NCBI RefSeq assembly: GCF_003205515.1
Contig: NZ_KZ826484.1
Location: 1 to 64,000 of the forward strand
Direction of reading: 5' to 3'
From: Litorivita pollutaquae
GTDB taxonomy: Bacteria > Pseudomonadota > Alphaproteobacteria > Rhodobacterales > Rhodobacteraceae
Length of the DNA: 64,000 nucleotides
In this document: positions 27,381 through 36,212 of the stretch, piece after piece
How positions within the stretch are numbered: position 1 is the stretch's first letter
How the letters are laid out: every line of letters starts with the position of its first letter
Notes under the pieces: model-generated
What the model was told of the DNA's origin: nothing
Database searches by the model: none
Seen by the model: only the letters and a program-made list of their open reading frames with translations
Translations under genes and position numbers: made by a program

Positions 27381-28562
27381 ATGCCCCCTATCTCCCTTGC
27401 CTTCACTGCCTCCGAATATGACCGCCGCCTCGGCCTGACCCGCGCCGCCATGGATGCGCGCGGCATCGATGTGCTTTTTGTCGAGGATCCCTCGAATATG
27501 GCCTGGCTGACGGGGTATGACGGTTGGTCCTTCTATGTGCATCAAGGCGTAATTTTGACACTGGAGGACGAGCCGGTTTGGTGGGGTCGCAATATTGACG
27601 CCAACGGCGCGCGGCGCACCTCATGGCTGGGCTCCGACAACCTGCGCCCCTACCCCGACCACTTTGTGCAATCGACCGAATTCCATCCGATGCAGCATTT
27701 GGCGGGGGTGATCAAAGACATGGGGTTTGAACGTGCCCGCCTCGGCGTCGAGATGGAGAATTACTACTTCTCGGCCAAGGCCTACACCACGCTATGCGCC
27801 GAACTGCCGGACGCCGAGATTGTGGATGCGACCACATTGGTCAACTGGCAACGCGCGGTGAAATCCGCCGAAGAAATCGCCTTCATGCGTCGGGCCGCAC
27901 GGATTTCGGAAAAAATGGTCTATGGCGCCATTGAGCGGGCCGAAGTTGGCCTGCGCAAAAACGAGATGGTTGCCGAGATTTACCGCGATGCGCTATTGGG
28001 GGTCGAGGAAGATTGGGGGGACTACCCCGCATTGGTGCCGATGGTGCCCTCCGGAGCCGATTCATCCGCGCCGCATCTGACATGGGATGGCTCGCCTTTG
28101 ACCCCCGAACAATGTACATTTTTCGAATTGTCCGGCGTTTACCGCCGCTATCACGCGCCGCTTTGCCGGTCGGTCTACCTTGGTTCACCGCCCGATGATG
28201 TGCTGCGGGCCGAGGGCGCTTTGATCAAAGGTCTGGAGGCGGGGTTGGACGCAGGCCGCGCCGGCAATCGCGCTTGCGATATTTTCAACGCGCTCGCCGT
28301 ACCTTTGGAGGCTGCGGGCATCGAACGCAGCGCGCGCTGCGGCTACCCCATTGGGCTCAGCTATCCCCCCGATTGGGGCGAGCGAACGATCTCTTTGCGT
28401 GACACCGACCACACGATCCTGGAGGCGGGGATGACCTTTCACTTCATGCCGGGGCTTTGGACCGATGAATGGGGGTTGGAAATCACCGAGAGCATCTTGA
28501 TCACAGAAGACGGCCCCGCCGAAACCTTTTGCCACGTGCCACGTAAGCTTTTCATCAAATGA
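27381..28562 (+). CDS. doeA: M24-family hydrolase, DoeA/EutD-like (ectoine hydrolase family)
   Basis: A 393-residue pita-bread-fold protein. It contains stretches diagnostic of ectoine hydrolases: SNMAWLTGYDGWSFYVHQG, DANGARRTS, ENYYFSAKAY, the YPIGLSYPPDWGERT block, and GMTFHFMPGLW followed by LEITESILITE at the end. DoeA/EutD opens the tetrahydropyrimidine ring of ectoine to N-acetyl-diaminobutyrate. ATG 27381 is used, matching the family start. The usual partners doeB, eutABC and ueh are absent here, so the real substrate may be ectoine or a related cyclic amidine. Coupled to the next gene by ATGA. Confidence 0.78.
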   Translation: MPPISLAFTASEYDRRLGLTRAAMDARGIDVLFVEDPSNMAWLTGYDGWSFYVHQGVILTLEDEPVWWGRNIDANGARRTSWLGSDNLRPYPDHFVQSTEFHPMQHLAGVIKDMGFERARLGVEMENYYFSAKAYTTLCAELPDAEIVDATTLVNWQRAVKSAEEIAFMRRAARISEKMVYGAIERAEVGLRKNEMVAEIYRDALLGVEEDWGDYPALVPMVPSGADSSAPHLTWDGSPLTPEQCTFFELSGVYRRYHAPLCRSVYLGSPPDDVLRAEGALIKGLEAGLDAGRAGNRACDIFNALAVPLEAAGIERSARCGYPIGLSYPPDWGERTISLRDTDHTILEAGMTFHFMPGLWTDEWGLEITESILITEDGPAETFCHVPRKLFIK

Positions 28563-29716
28563 GCGCGCATTTGGCCCAAACAGAGACGATTTTGGGGGAT
28601 TTGATTGCCTATCCTACCGTGTCGTCCGACAGCAACTTGGCAATGATTGATCACCTCGCCGGACGGCTTGAGGATGCCGGCGCACGGACCGATGTTTACC
28701 GCAGCCCCTGCGGGACAAAGGCCAATTTATTTGCCACGCTCGGGCCGGATCGAGACGGCGGCATCGTCTTGTCGGGACATAGTGATGTCGTACCGGTAGA
28801 AGATCAAAGCTGGACCAGCGATCCGTTTCAGATGCGCCGCGATGGCGACCTGCTTTACGGGCGCGGCACATGTGACATGAAGGGGTTTATCGCCGCCTGC
28901 GTCGCCATGGCGCCGGACTTTGCGGCGCGGGACTTGAAGCGCCCGATCCATTTCGCATTCACCCATGATGAAGAGGTCGGATGCCTTGGCGCGCGGGCCT
29001 TGGTTCCGCAGCTTGAGGCGCGTGGCATCCGCCCTGCGATGGCGTTGATCGGCGAACCGACAATGATGCGGATCATCGAAGGCCATAAGGGGTGCTGCGA
29101 ATATCGCACGCAATTTCAAGGGGCCGAAGGGCATGGTTCGACCCCCGATTTGGGGGTGAATGCTGCGGAATACGCGGTGCGCTACGTCAACCGTCTGTTG
29201 GAATTGGGCGAAATGTTGAAAACCCGCGCACCGCAGGGTTCGCGGTTTGATCCACCATGGAGCACAATCAACATCGGGCGCATTGCAGGGGGTGTTGCAA
29301 CCAATGTCATCGCCCCGCGCGCCGAGGTGGAATGGGAAATGCGCCCCGTGACGCAGGCCGATCAAATCTTTGTAAAAGCCGAGATCGACGCCTATGTGGC
29401 GGATTTGGGTGCGCGGATGCGGGCCATCGATCCGGCAGCGGGCATCACCACTGAAATCATCGGCGAGGTTTGCGGATTGGAACCGATGGCACAGAATCTG
29501 GCGCGTGACTTGCTCGCCGCGCTGACCGGCGCGAATGGGGCCGATGTGGTGCCGTTCGGCACCGAGGCGGGGTTGTTCCAAACGCTCGGCTGCGATGTCG
29601 TGGTGTGCGGACCCGGCAGCATTGACCAAGCCCACAAGGCGGATGAATTCATATCGCTGAGCCAGCTGGCAAGCTGTCTCTCCCTGCTTTCCGGCATCGG
29701 TGATCGCATGGTATGA
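28559..29716 (+). CDS. argE: ArgE/DapE-family (M20) deacetylase, acetylornithine deacetylase-like
   Basis: A 385-residue M20 metallohydrolase. Metal ligands are visible in VLSGHSDVVPV (His) and GRGTCDMKGF (bridging Asp), with the catalytic acid in THDEEVGCLGA and later IGEPT, as in ArgE. ArgE removes the acetyl group of N-acetylornithine; here the gene overlaps the DoeA-like gene (ATGA) and is followed by a regulator, which suggests a catabolic role on the N-acetyl product of the hydrolase rather than arginine biosynthesis. That role is inferred from context. Confidence 0.85.
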   Translation: MSAHLAQTETILGDLIAYPTVSSDSNLAMIDHLAGRLEDAGARTDVYRSPCGTKANLFATLGPDRDGGIVLSGHSDVVPVEDQSWTSDPFQMRRDGDLLYGRGTCDMKGFIAACVAMAPDFAARDLKRPIHFAFTHDEEVGCLGARALVPQLEARGIRPAMALIGEPTMMRIIEGHKGCCEYRTQFQGAEGHGSTPDLGVNAAEYAVRYVNRLLELGEMLKTRAPQGSRFDPPWSTINIGRIAGGVATNVIAPRAEVEWEMRPVTQADQIFVKAEIDAYVADLGARMRAIDPAAGITTEIIGEVCGLEPMAQNLARDLLAALTGANGADVVPFGTEAGLFQTLGCDVVVCGPGSIDQAHKADEFISLSQLASCLSLLSGIGDRMV

Positions 29717-29744
29717 CCCAAGCATAACCCGAAAGGCCCGCAAG

Positions 29745-30422
29745 ATGGACGCAGACAATCCGACACTTTCCGGCGATGCGAAAGAGCGTTTCGAGCAGCT
29801 CTCGGATTGTCTTCTGCGGCGCATCTGCCTATTGGATTATCCGCCCGGCACGCGCCTGTCCGAAGCCGATCTGGCGGCGGAATTCGGCACCTCGCGCACG
29901 CCGATCCGGCGGGCTCTGGCGCGCCTCGAAGACGCCGGATTGCTGCAAAGCCAACATGGCGTCGGCACATTAGTCACGGATGTCTCTTTGACCGAGATGG
30001 CCCGCACCTATGAATTACGCTGTGAGTTGGCGGGGCTTGTCGGGCGGTTGTCGCCGGTCACCATCACCACCGCACATCAAAAGCAAATCACAGAGTTCAG
30101 CCAGCGCGCTGCGGCGCTGCTCGCGTCGCCGGATGCCCGCCGCTTTGCTGCGTTGAACATGGATTTCTTTATTTTCGGCACCGAGCTGACAGAAAACCAA
30201 GCCCTGCGCGACATGTCGTTGCGCTTATATTATCATACTGCGCGCATCTGGCTTCAATCCATCCCCCAACTGGATCTGGCACGGGAAACCGCCATTTTTT
30301 CCGGTGAAATCACACAGATCGGTGAGGCGATTGCCGCATCGGACCCATTGGCCGCCGCGATGATCCGGCAGGCGCATATATCGCTATGTGTGGTGCGCCT
30401 AAAGAAGTTTGCCCAAGGTTAG
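29745..30422 (+). CDS. GntR-family transcriptional regulator (FadR/FCD type)
   Basis: A 225-residue regulator. The N-terminal winged helix contains RLSEADLAAEFGTSRTPIRR (residues about 37-56), the textbook GntR recognition helix TSRTPIRRAL. The C-terminal part is all-helical, with RTYELRCELAGLV typical of FCD ligand domains. The start is ATG 29745, 28 nt after argE. It ends the plus-strand catabolic operon and is the obvious candidate to bind the twin TTGTGCACAA palindromes; the ligand is presumably a pathway intermediate. Confidence 0.88.
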   Translation: MDADNPTLSGDAKERFEQLSDCLLRRICLLDYPPGTRLSEADLAAEFGTSRTPIRRALARLEDAGLLQSQHGVGTLVTDVSLTEMARTYELRCELAGLVGRLSPVTITTAHQKQITEFSQRAAALLASPDARRFAALNMDFFIFGTELTENQALRDMSLRLYYHTARIWLQSIPQLDLARETAIFSGEITQIGEAIAASDPLAAAMIRQAHISLCVVRLKKFAQG

Positions 30423-30481
30423 AGCCTGTTTTTGGCATTCCTCAGGGTCGGGGTCCCACGCGCTTCCGATGAAAAACCTTA

Positions 30482-30516
30482 CGGCGCTTTTTGGTTTTAG
30501 CTATTTTGAAGCGCCG
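30482..30516 (+). terminator. Possible terminator hairpin after gntR
   Basis: CGGCGCTT (30482-30489) pairs perfectly with AAGCGCCG (30509-30516) around a 19-nt loop. The following bases are GTTTCT, only a weak T-run, so termination is plausible but not certain. Confidence 0.4.
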
Positions 30517-30617
30517 GTTTCTATCCTAACCTCTGCCCCTGCTACCCCGATCTTGGGGGGCCGTTCGCAACGCATGACGGCGCGGTGAACGGATGGAATT
30601 TCTGAGGAGACGAGAAC

Positions 30618-31607
30618 ATGGCCCTGCCTGCAATTTTTGACAGCCTGCGTTTGCCGCTGATTGGTTCACCGTTGTTTATCATTTCCAATCCCGATCTGGT
30701 GATCGCGCAATGTAAGGCGGGCGTTGTCGGGTCGTTCCCGGCGCTGAACGCGCGCGAAAAAGCCGGTGAGGACATTCAACTGGAGCTTTGGCTCAAGAAG
30801 ATCACCGAAGAGCTTGACCGCTATAACCAAGCCAACCCCGACACCCCCGCCGCACCCTATGCGGTGAACCAGATTGTGCATCGCTCGAACGCGCGTCTGG
30901 AGCGGGATCTGGAGATTTGCCACCGCTACAAGGTGCCGATCTGGATCACATCTCTTGGCGCGCGCGAAGAGGTGAACCAAGCCGCACATGATTGCGGCGG
31001 CCTTGCCTTGCATGACATCATCAACAACCGGTTTGCCCATAAGGCGATTGCAAAAGGGGCCGATGGTTTGATCGCCGTTGCCGCCGGTGCAGGTGGCCAT
31101 GCCGGCGCGCAATCGCCGCTCGCCTTGATTCAGGAAATCCGTGAGTGGTTTAACGGGCCGCTGTTCCTGTCCGGTGCGATTGCTACTGGCGACAGCATTC
31201 TGGCCGCACAGGCGATGGGGGCCGACGGCGGCTATGCCGGATCGGCCTTTATCGCCACGACCGAAGCAAACGCCGACGCGGCCTATAAAGATATGATCGC
31301 CGAATGTGGCGCCGAAGATATCGTCTATTCAAACCTCTTCACCGGCGTTTGGGGCAACTATCTCAAACCGTCGATTGCCAAAACCGGCATGGACCCCGAC
31401 CGTTTGGAAATCTCCGACGCCTCGAAAATGGATTTTGGCGAGAACCGCGAAAAGCCCAAAAGCTGGAAAGAGATTTGGGGGTCGGGTCAAGGCATCGGGG
31501 CGATCAACGAAATCGTCCCCACCGCCGATTTGATCGCACGTTTGCAACGCGAGTATGTCGCGGCACAAGAGCGGCTTGCGGCACAACTCGGGTGGAAACG
31601 CGCCTGA
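30618..31607 (+). CDS. Nitronate monooxygenase (2-nitropropane dioxygenase family)
   Basis: A 329-residue FMN-dependent TIM-barrel enzyme that oxidises alkyl nitronates. The family pattern is clear: LRLPLIGSPLFIISNPDLVIAQ at the start, AGVVGSFPALNARE, the GADGLIAVAAGAGGHAG flavin-phosphate loop (about 153-170), FLSGAIATGDSILAAQAMGADGGYAGSAFIATTEA (split: LSGAIATGDS and GADGGYAGSAF) and catalytic His in GGHAG. It stands alone, with a pseudogene downstream. It may protect against 3-nitropropionate-like toxins. Confidence 0.9.
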   Translation: MALPAIFDSLRLPLIGSPLFIISNPDLVIAQCKAGVVGSFPALNAREKAGEDIQLELWLKKITEELDRYNQANPDTPAAPYAVNQIVHRSNARLERDLEICHRYKVPIWITSLGAREEVNQAAHDCGGLALHDIINNRFAHKAIAKGADGLIAVAAGAGGHAGAQSPLALIQEIREWFNGPLFLSGAIATGDSILAAQAMGADGGYAGSAFIATTEANADAAYKDMIAECGAEDIVYSNLFTGVWGNYLKPSIAKTGMDPDRLEISDASKMDFGENREKPKSWKEIWGSGQGIGAINEIVPTADLIARLQREYVAAQERLAAQLGWKRA

Positions 31608-31679
31608 TCAGAGACGACCTTGCGATTGTTGGGGCGCTGCATGAACTATGTGGCGCCCTTGGCATATGGTGCGGTTGGG

Positions 31680-32522
31680 CCTTGCCCGGAGATCTGCGCC
31701 GCACACAATCCAGCCCTTGTTTACGGGCGTATGACCGGATGAGAGTAAAGCGGACCGCTGGCCCATGCCGCAGGGCATGACATCAATGACATCGCCCTTT
31801 CGGGTGCGCTTTGGGCCACGGGGCCAAAGGATGGCATGCCGGTCCCTCCTTTGACTCTATTGGGCGAGTTCGGAGCCGGTGGGATGCTCTTGACCTTTGG
31901 CATGGTCGCGGCCCTGCTGCGCGCCGCTAGGACCGACAAAGGCGATGTGGTCGATGCGGCCATTGTCGACGGGGCCGCATCGGTGATGGGATTCATCTAC
32001 GGATTTCTCGCCAATGGCGGATGGGAAAACGCCCGTGCGGCCAACCGGCTTGACTGCGGCGCACCCTTTTACGGCGTTTATGAATGTAGCGACGGCAAAA
32101 GGATATCTCTGGCCCCTCTGGAGCCACAGTTTTTCGCCCTACTGGTGTAGATGCTTGATCTGTCCGGTACGGCGGTAGAGGGGCGTAACAATCCCGCCCA
32201 TTGGCCTGCACTTCGGGCCGAATTAGAAACTGTTTTCCGTCAGAAAAGCCGCGACGAATGGACGGCTGTCTTCGAGGGAACGGATGTGTGTTTCGCTCCG
32301 GTTCTGGATCTTACGGAGGCCCCGCATCACCCGCATAATACCGCAAGCGCCGGATATCCGCAGCCTGTGCCTGCGCCGCGCTTTTTACCCAAGCCAAGCC
32401 GCAGATGCCCGCCCCCGGCGCCCGAAATCGGCGCGGACAATGCCACCGCATTGCAAGGATGGGGATTTGATCAGGGCGAGGTTGACGGGTTGCTCGCGAA
32501 GGGCACTTTATCGGCGCGCTGA
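31680..32522 (+). pseudogene. Decayed CaiB/BaiF CoA-transferase gene (alpha-methylacyl-CoA racemase-like)
   Basis: One frame reads as a class III CoA-transferase/racemase from about 31683: HNPALVYGRMTG, then SGPLAHAAGHDIND, ALSGALWATGPKDG, the LLTFGMVAALLRA block, GGWENARAANRLDCGAPFYG and DEWTAVFEGTDVCFAPVL. It is broken by three in-frame stops (TGA 31740, TAA 31746, TAG 32148), and roughly the first 100 codons are missing, since the NMO gene ends at 31607. The last part, after HPHNTA, also looks shortened. Clearly a dead gene, though the decay is recent enough for most codons to survive. Confidence 0.85.
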
Positions 32523-32527
32523 CGCAC

Positions 32528-33925
32528 CTATGCGCCGATGAAGAACAAATAAAGCGACAAGAGCGCCCCCGCCACCAGCGAGAACCGCAGGTTCCATCTC
32601 AGCCCGATTTCGGCGGCTTCGCGGCCGATCACCCGCGCGGACATGCGCACCGAGGTGGAGAAGGGTGATAGTCCGATGATGACGGCCCATGACATCATCA
32701 CCATATGCGCAATCCCCAGTTCACTCAGTGCCAATCCGGGCAGGTTCGGCAATATTTCGATCGCAATCGTCGCAGAGATGATTGGGTTGATACCGACCAT
32801 CAACGCAAGAGCGATGCCCCAGAAGGACAACACCAAAACGCCCCCCGCCGACAAACCCAGCTGCGCCACGGTGCTGCCGATAACGTCCAAATTTAGAAGA
32901 GGCGGGATCAAGATCCCAATAAAGGCCGATCCGGCAAAAATCCCAACCTCGGAGCGCAGGGATGGCAGGGACGGCAATACATCCCGCATGATCCATGTGC
33001 CCGAGGCGCGCATCGGATGTGAATCGCCCGCGCCACGCATCTGGATAAAAATCCACCCAAACGAAATGAACGGCACGGTCACCAACAACGCCGCAATCAT
33101 CGACAGGCCGAGTACTTCCGCCACCACATAGGCCACGCCGGGGATCAAAATGACCAAACCGACCAATGGTAAAAGCGTGGTAAGAGGCGCGCCTTCGGTG
33201 CGGTTTGCGCCACTGGGCCTAGGGTAGGTGAGACGGTCCGTGATCCAACCTAAGACCAAAAACGCCACCGTCGCCGCAAGGCCAAGCGGCAGAATATCAA
33301 TCCAGCGTAGCGACGGCAGGCCTGACAAGATAATCGCCAACGTCATGGTCGTGGGTGACCACATCGGAATTGTAGAAAACCCGCGTAGCATCGCCAAAGT
33401 CATCCGTTGCATACGAATTTCGCTGATCCTTGGTTCGGTCGACCCGCGCCGCCCTTCCACACCGCTGACGATGATAGAACCCAACAGCGACAGCGTGCCG
33501 AGGCTCAACAAAACGCCGAACAGCGCCCCGCCGATGGTGAGCACGGTGTAGCGCCGGCCGGGGGGCTGTTCGACCAATGCCTCACCACAGTTGCGGATCA
33601 TCGGCGAGCGCCCGCCCGCGCTTTGCAGCAAACTCAATGCCGTGACGAAAAATGCCAAAAATGCCGCTCTGTCGATCGCGCGGCCAAGAACGGCAAGGTC
33701 GATCTTTTCAGCCAACAATAACATCCCGGAACCGAGCAGGCTGATCATCACCAAGATCCGCGCCATCCGTGCCAGATGCCGCCATTCGCGCAAAAAGAAC
33801 AGCAACAGCGCCGGTCCCGCAATCGCCGCCGTGAAGGGCGGCGCGGCGATTTGCGCGGCGGCAGCGCTCAGACATATGAGGATCAGCAGAAAAGCAGAGA
33901 CTTCGGGGCGGCGCGGCTGCGGCAT
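32528..33925 (-). CDS. Multi-pass membrane protein, ion-transporter-like, function unknown
   Basis: A 465-residue protein with about twelve hydrophobic segments. Two regions look like re-entrant hairpins, RGFSTIPMWSPTTMT (about 205-219) and IGLSPFSTSVRM (about 425-436), both with Pro-Thr/Ser turns, which recalls transporters of the ion transporter (IT) superfamily such as CitM/DASS types. I cannot assign a family. ATG 33923-33925 is preferred to the overlapping TTG. It follows the dead CoA-transferase gene convergently and may transport an organic anion. Confidence 0.65.
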   Translation of the reverse strand: MPQPRRPEVSAFLLILICLSAAAAQIAAPPFTAAIAGPALLLFFLREWRHLARMARILVMISLLGSGMLLLAEKIDLAVLGRAIDRAAFLAFFVTALSLLQSAGGRSPMIRNCGEALVEQPPGRRYTVLTIGGALFGVLLSLGTLSLLGSIIVSGVEGRRGSTEPRISEIRMQRMTLAMLRGFSTIPMWSPTTMTLAIILSGLPSLRWIDILPLGLAATVAFLVLGWITDRLTYPRPSGANRTEGAPLTTLLPLVGLVILIPGVAYVVAEVLGLSMIAALLVTVPFISFGWIFIQMRGAGDSHPMRASGTWIMRDVLPSLPSLRSEVGIFAGSAFIGILIPPLLNLDVIGSTVAQLGLSAGGVLVLSFWGIALALMVGINPIISATIAIEILPNLPGLALSELGIAHMVMMSWAVIIGLSPFSTSVRMSARVIGREAAEIGLRWNLRFSLVAGALLSLYLFFIGA

Positions 33926-34673
33926 CAACGCTGCCTTTCTGAAGGATCAAGTGAGAAAAATCAAAGGCGGCGCGATGATCCGCGCCGCGCCTATGTGGTA
34001 TTATCCAATAGGCTGCGGTGCAAGGATTTGCCGCAAGGCCCCGTCCAAGGCTATTTTGCCACGCCCTAGGTTGATCTCATCCGTAGCCGATGTTCATGCC
34101 GATATCGCGGGCGATCAAATGATCCACCGATGTGCCCAATGCCGCCGGAACCCGCAGGTCGTCTTGATCAGGCCATCGGTGGATTTGGACACATCGAGGG
34201 AGACGCTTTGACCTCTGGCAGGCGGCAGCTGGCAAGGGATGCTGCCCAACAGACCGCGCGCAGAACGGCCGCGTGGCGCGAGGGGATCATCGCCTTCCGT
34301 CGCTGGGATGACAAATGTGAGCTATGGCCCAGTTGTAGTCCTTAACCCATTCAAAACGCATCGTTGTGCGCCATACCGTTCTGCAATCCGCGCAAATACT
34401 GATGTTGCTTTGAGGAACTTCCGCCAACGCCCAAGCGTTTGCAGCACGCAAGATCCTTTCAAAACACAATAAAAACAATATGTTGTACCGGCGATCAAGG
34501 TTGGTACGCTGCGGGTGCCTGTGCCAAAAATTCGGCCTCCTTGCTTGCATGTCGTGCGTGCGGCGTTAAGAAGAATATCAAATGAATACGTGTGATGCGT
34601 GCCATCAACTTGAACAACAAGGCACGGGTACGGGCGGCAAAATGACAAGCGCCGCTGATGACCGGGGAATACA
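33926..34673. other. Gene-poor stretch between membrane protein and glycan cluster
   Basis: About 750 bp with no convincing gene. A GC-rich part (34050-34320) has short open frames on both strands but none with a ribosome site or recognisable domain; it may be a decayed gene. The part from 34390 to 34640 is more AT-rich and probably carries the promoter of the first glycosyltransferase. I see no tRNA or terminator in it. Confidence 0.5.
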
Positions 34674-36146
34674 ATGAAGATTCTATACTACAACTGGGTT
34701 GATTATCTGGATTTTGAAAAGCGCGGCGGCGGTGTCACCGTCTATCAACGCAATGTCATTGAAGCTTTGGACAAAGAACCGAACGTAGATGCCTGGTTCA
34801 TTTCATCGGGGATTTCCTATGATGTGGTGACGCAAAAACCGCGCTGGGAACGGTTAAAGTATAACGCCTCTGCCCATAAAGGTCGCCGGTTCGAGATCGT
34901 AAACTCAGGGGTGTTGGCCCCCGCGCACCATTCCTTTGGCAGTGTGGAACAGCTAAGCCATCCGGCGACAGAAGAGACATTTTTCGATTTTATCGATAAG
35001 AACGGTCCCTTTGACGTCGTCCATTTCAATAACCTCGAAGGGCTTCCAGTAGATGTCCTGCGGCTGAAAGAGCGGTGGCCCGAAACCAAGGTGATTGTGT
35101 CGCTACACAACTATTATCCGATCTGCCCACAGGTGAACCTGTGGTATGATGAACGCGAGAATTGCACCAACTTCGAGAACGGCAGCAAATGCGCCTCTTG
35201 CCTACAGCACCGTCCCGATACGCGGATTGTGAAATTGGCCAATGGCGTCGCCTATAACTTCAAACGCAAAGGCATCAAACCGGGCACCAAGCTGTTTGAC
35301 AAAGGATTCCGCCCCGCGATGCGCCTCGCAGGGCGCTCCACAAATGAGATGATCAAGCTCAAACACAAGATAAAGGGCAATCCGGCCAAGCCCGAAGACG
35401 GCAATACGCAACCCGCACATCACGCTTTCGTTGATCGCCGGGCGCATTTCGTCGATACGATCAACCGCTATGCTGACAGGGTGCTTTGCGTGTCTGAACG
35501 TGTGGGGGTGGTTGCAGCCTATTTCGGGATCAAACCTGCATTGATCGATACCAGCTATATCGGCACCAAACAGTCGCAAAAATACGCCGAGACCAAGCCC
35601 AATAAAACCATCCTGCGCGAAGATGGTACGATCACTTTGGGTTACATGGGCTACATGCGCCGCGACAAGGGCTTCTTTTTTCTGCTCGATGCCCTCGAAG
35701 CTTTGGACGCCAAAACGGCGAAGAAAATTCGTTTGGTGATCTGCGCCCGTCGCGGCGATCATGCGACGATGGAACGTGTGGCCGCGCTCAAGGAAAAATT
35801 CCTCGATCTGAGCTATGCGGATGGTTACACCCATGAGCAGCTCGACAAAATTCTAAAGAATGTCGACGTCGGCGTGGTTCCTGTCTTATGGGAAGACAAC
35901 CTGCCGCAAGTTGCGATCGAAATGCACGCACGCCACATTCCTTTGCTGACCTCGGACCTTGGCGGCGCAAAGGAATTGTCATCTTGCGCCGATATGGTCT
36001 TCCGCGCGGGTGACACCGCCGGGTTGCACGGAAAGCTGCGCGACTTGCTGGCCGGGACGATCACCCAAGAAGCCTATTGGAAAGACGCGATGGCGCCGTT
36101 GTCGATGAAGCAGCATATTGACGAATTGATGGCCTTTTACGCCTGA
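34674..36146 (+). CDS. Glycosyltransferase, family 4-like
   Basis: A 490-residue GT-B-type retaining glycosyltransferase. The N-terminal domain starts MKILYYNWVDYLDFEKRGGG and has PFDVVHFNNLEGLP and IVSLHNYYPICPQVNLWY. The C-terminal domain shows LGYMGYMRRDKGFFFLLDAL, YTHEQLDKILKNVDVGVVPV and the donor-binding segment LPQVAIEMHARHIPLLTSDLGGAKEL, where E-x7-type Glu follows (short elements only). Four Cys in CTNFENGSKCASC may bind metal. First gene of the glycan cluster, with a terminator after it. Confidence 0.82.
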   Translation: MKILYYNWVDYLDFEKRGGGVTVYQRNVIEALDKEPNVDAWFISSGISYDVVTQKPRWERLKYNASAHKGRRFEIVNSGVLAPAHHSFGSVEQLSHPATEETFFDFIDKNGPFDVVHFNNLEGLPVDVLRLKERWPETKVIVSLHNYYPICPQVNLWYDERENCTNFENGSKCASCLQHRPDTRIVKLANGVAYNFKRKGIKPGTKLFDKGFRPAMRLAGRSTNEMIKLKHKIKGNPAKPEDGNTQPAHHAFVDRRAHFVDTINRYADRVLCVSERVGVVAAYFGIKPALIDTSYIGTKQSQKYAETKPNKTILREDGTITLGYMGYMRRDKGFFFLLDALEALDAKTAKKIRLVICARRGDHATMERVAALKEKFLDLSYADGYTHEQLDKILKNVDVGVVPVLWEDNLPQVAIEMHARHIPLLTSDLGGAKELSSCADMVFRAGDTAGLHGKLRDLLAGTITQEAYWKDAMAPLSMKQHIDELMAFYA

Positions 36147-36170
36147 TGTTCCGCGCCAACCACATTAGAT

Positions 36171-36197
36171 AACGGTGCCCTCTGCGGCGCCGTTTCT
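36171..36197 (+). terminator. Terminator hairpin between convergent glycosyltransferase genes
   Basis: AACGGTGCC (36171-36179) pairs with GGCGCCGTT (36186-36194), one G-U pair, hexaloop, followed by TCT. The left flank is not A-rich, so it mainly serves the plus-strand gene. Confidence 0.55.
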
Positions 36198-36212
36198 ATG
36201 TAAAGAATGGCT

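Noticed and set aside
34130-34345. Plus-strand frame starting MCPMPPEPAGRL as a gene
   Set aside because: No ribosome site, no recognisable domain and an equally open antisense frame; kept only as part of the unassigned stretch.
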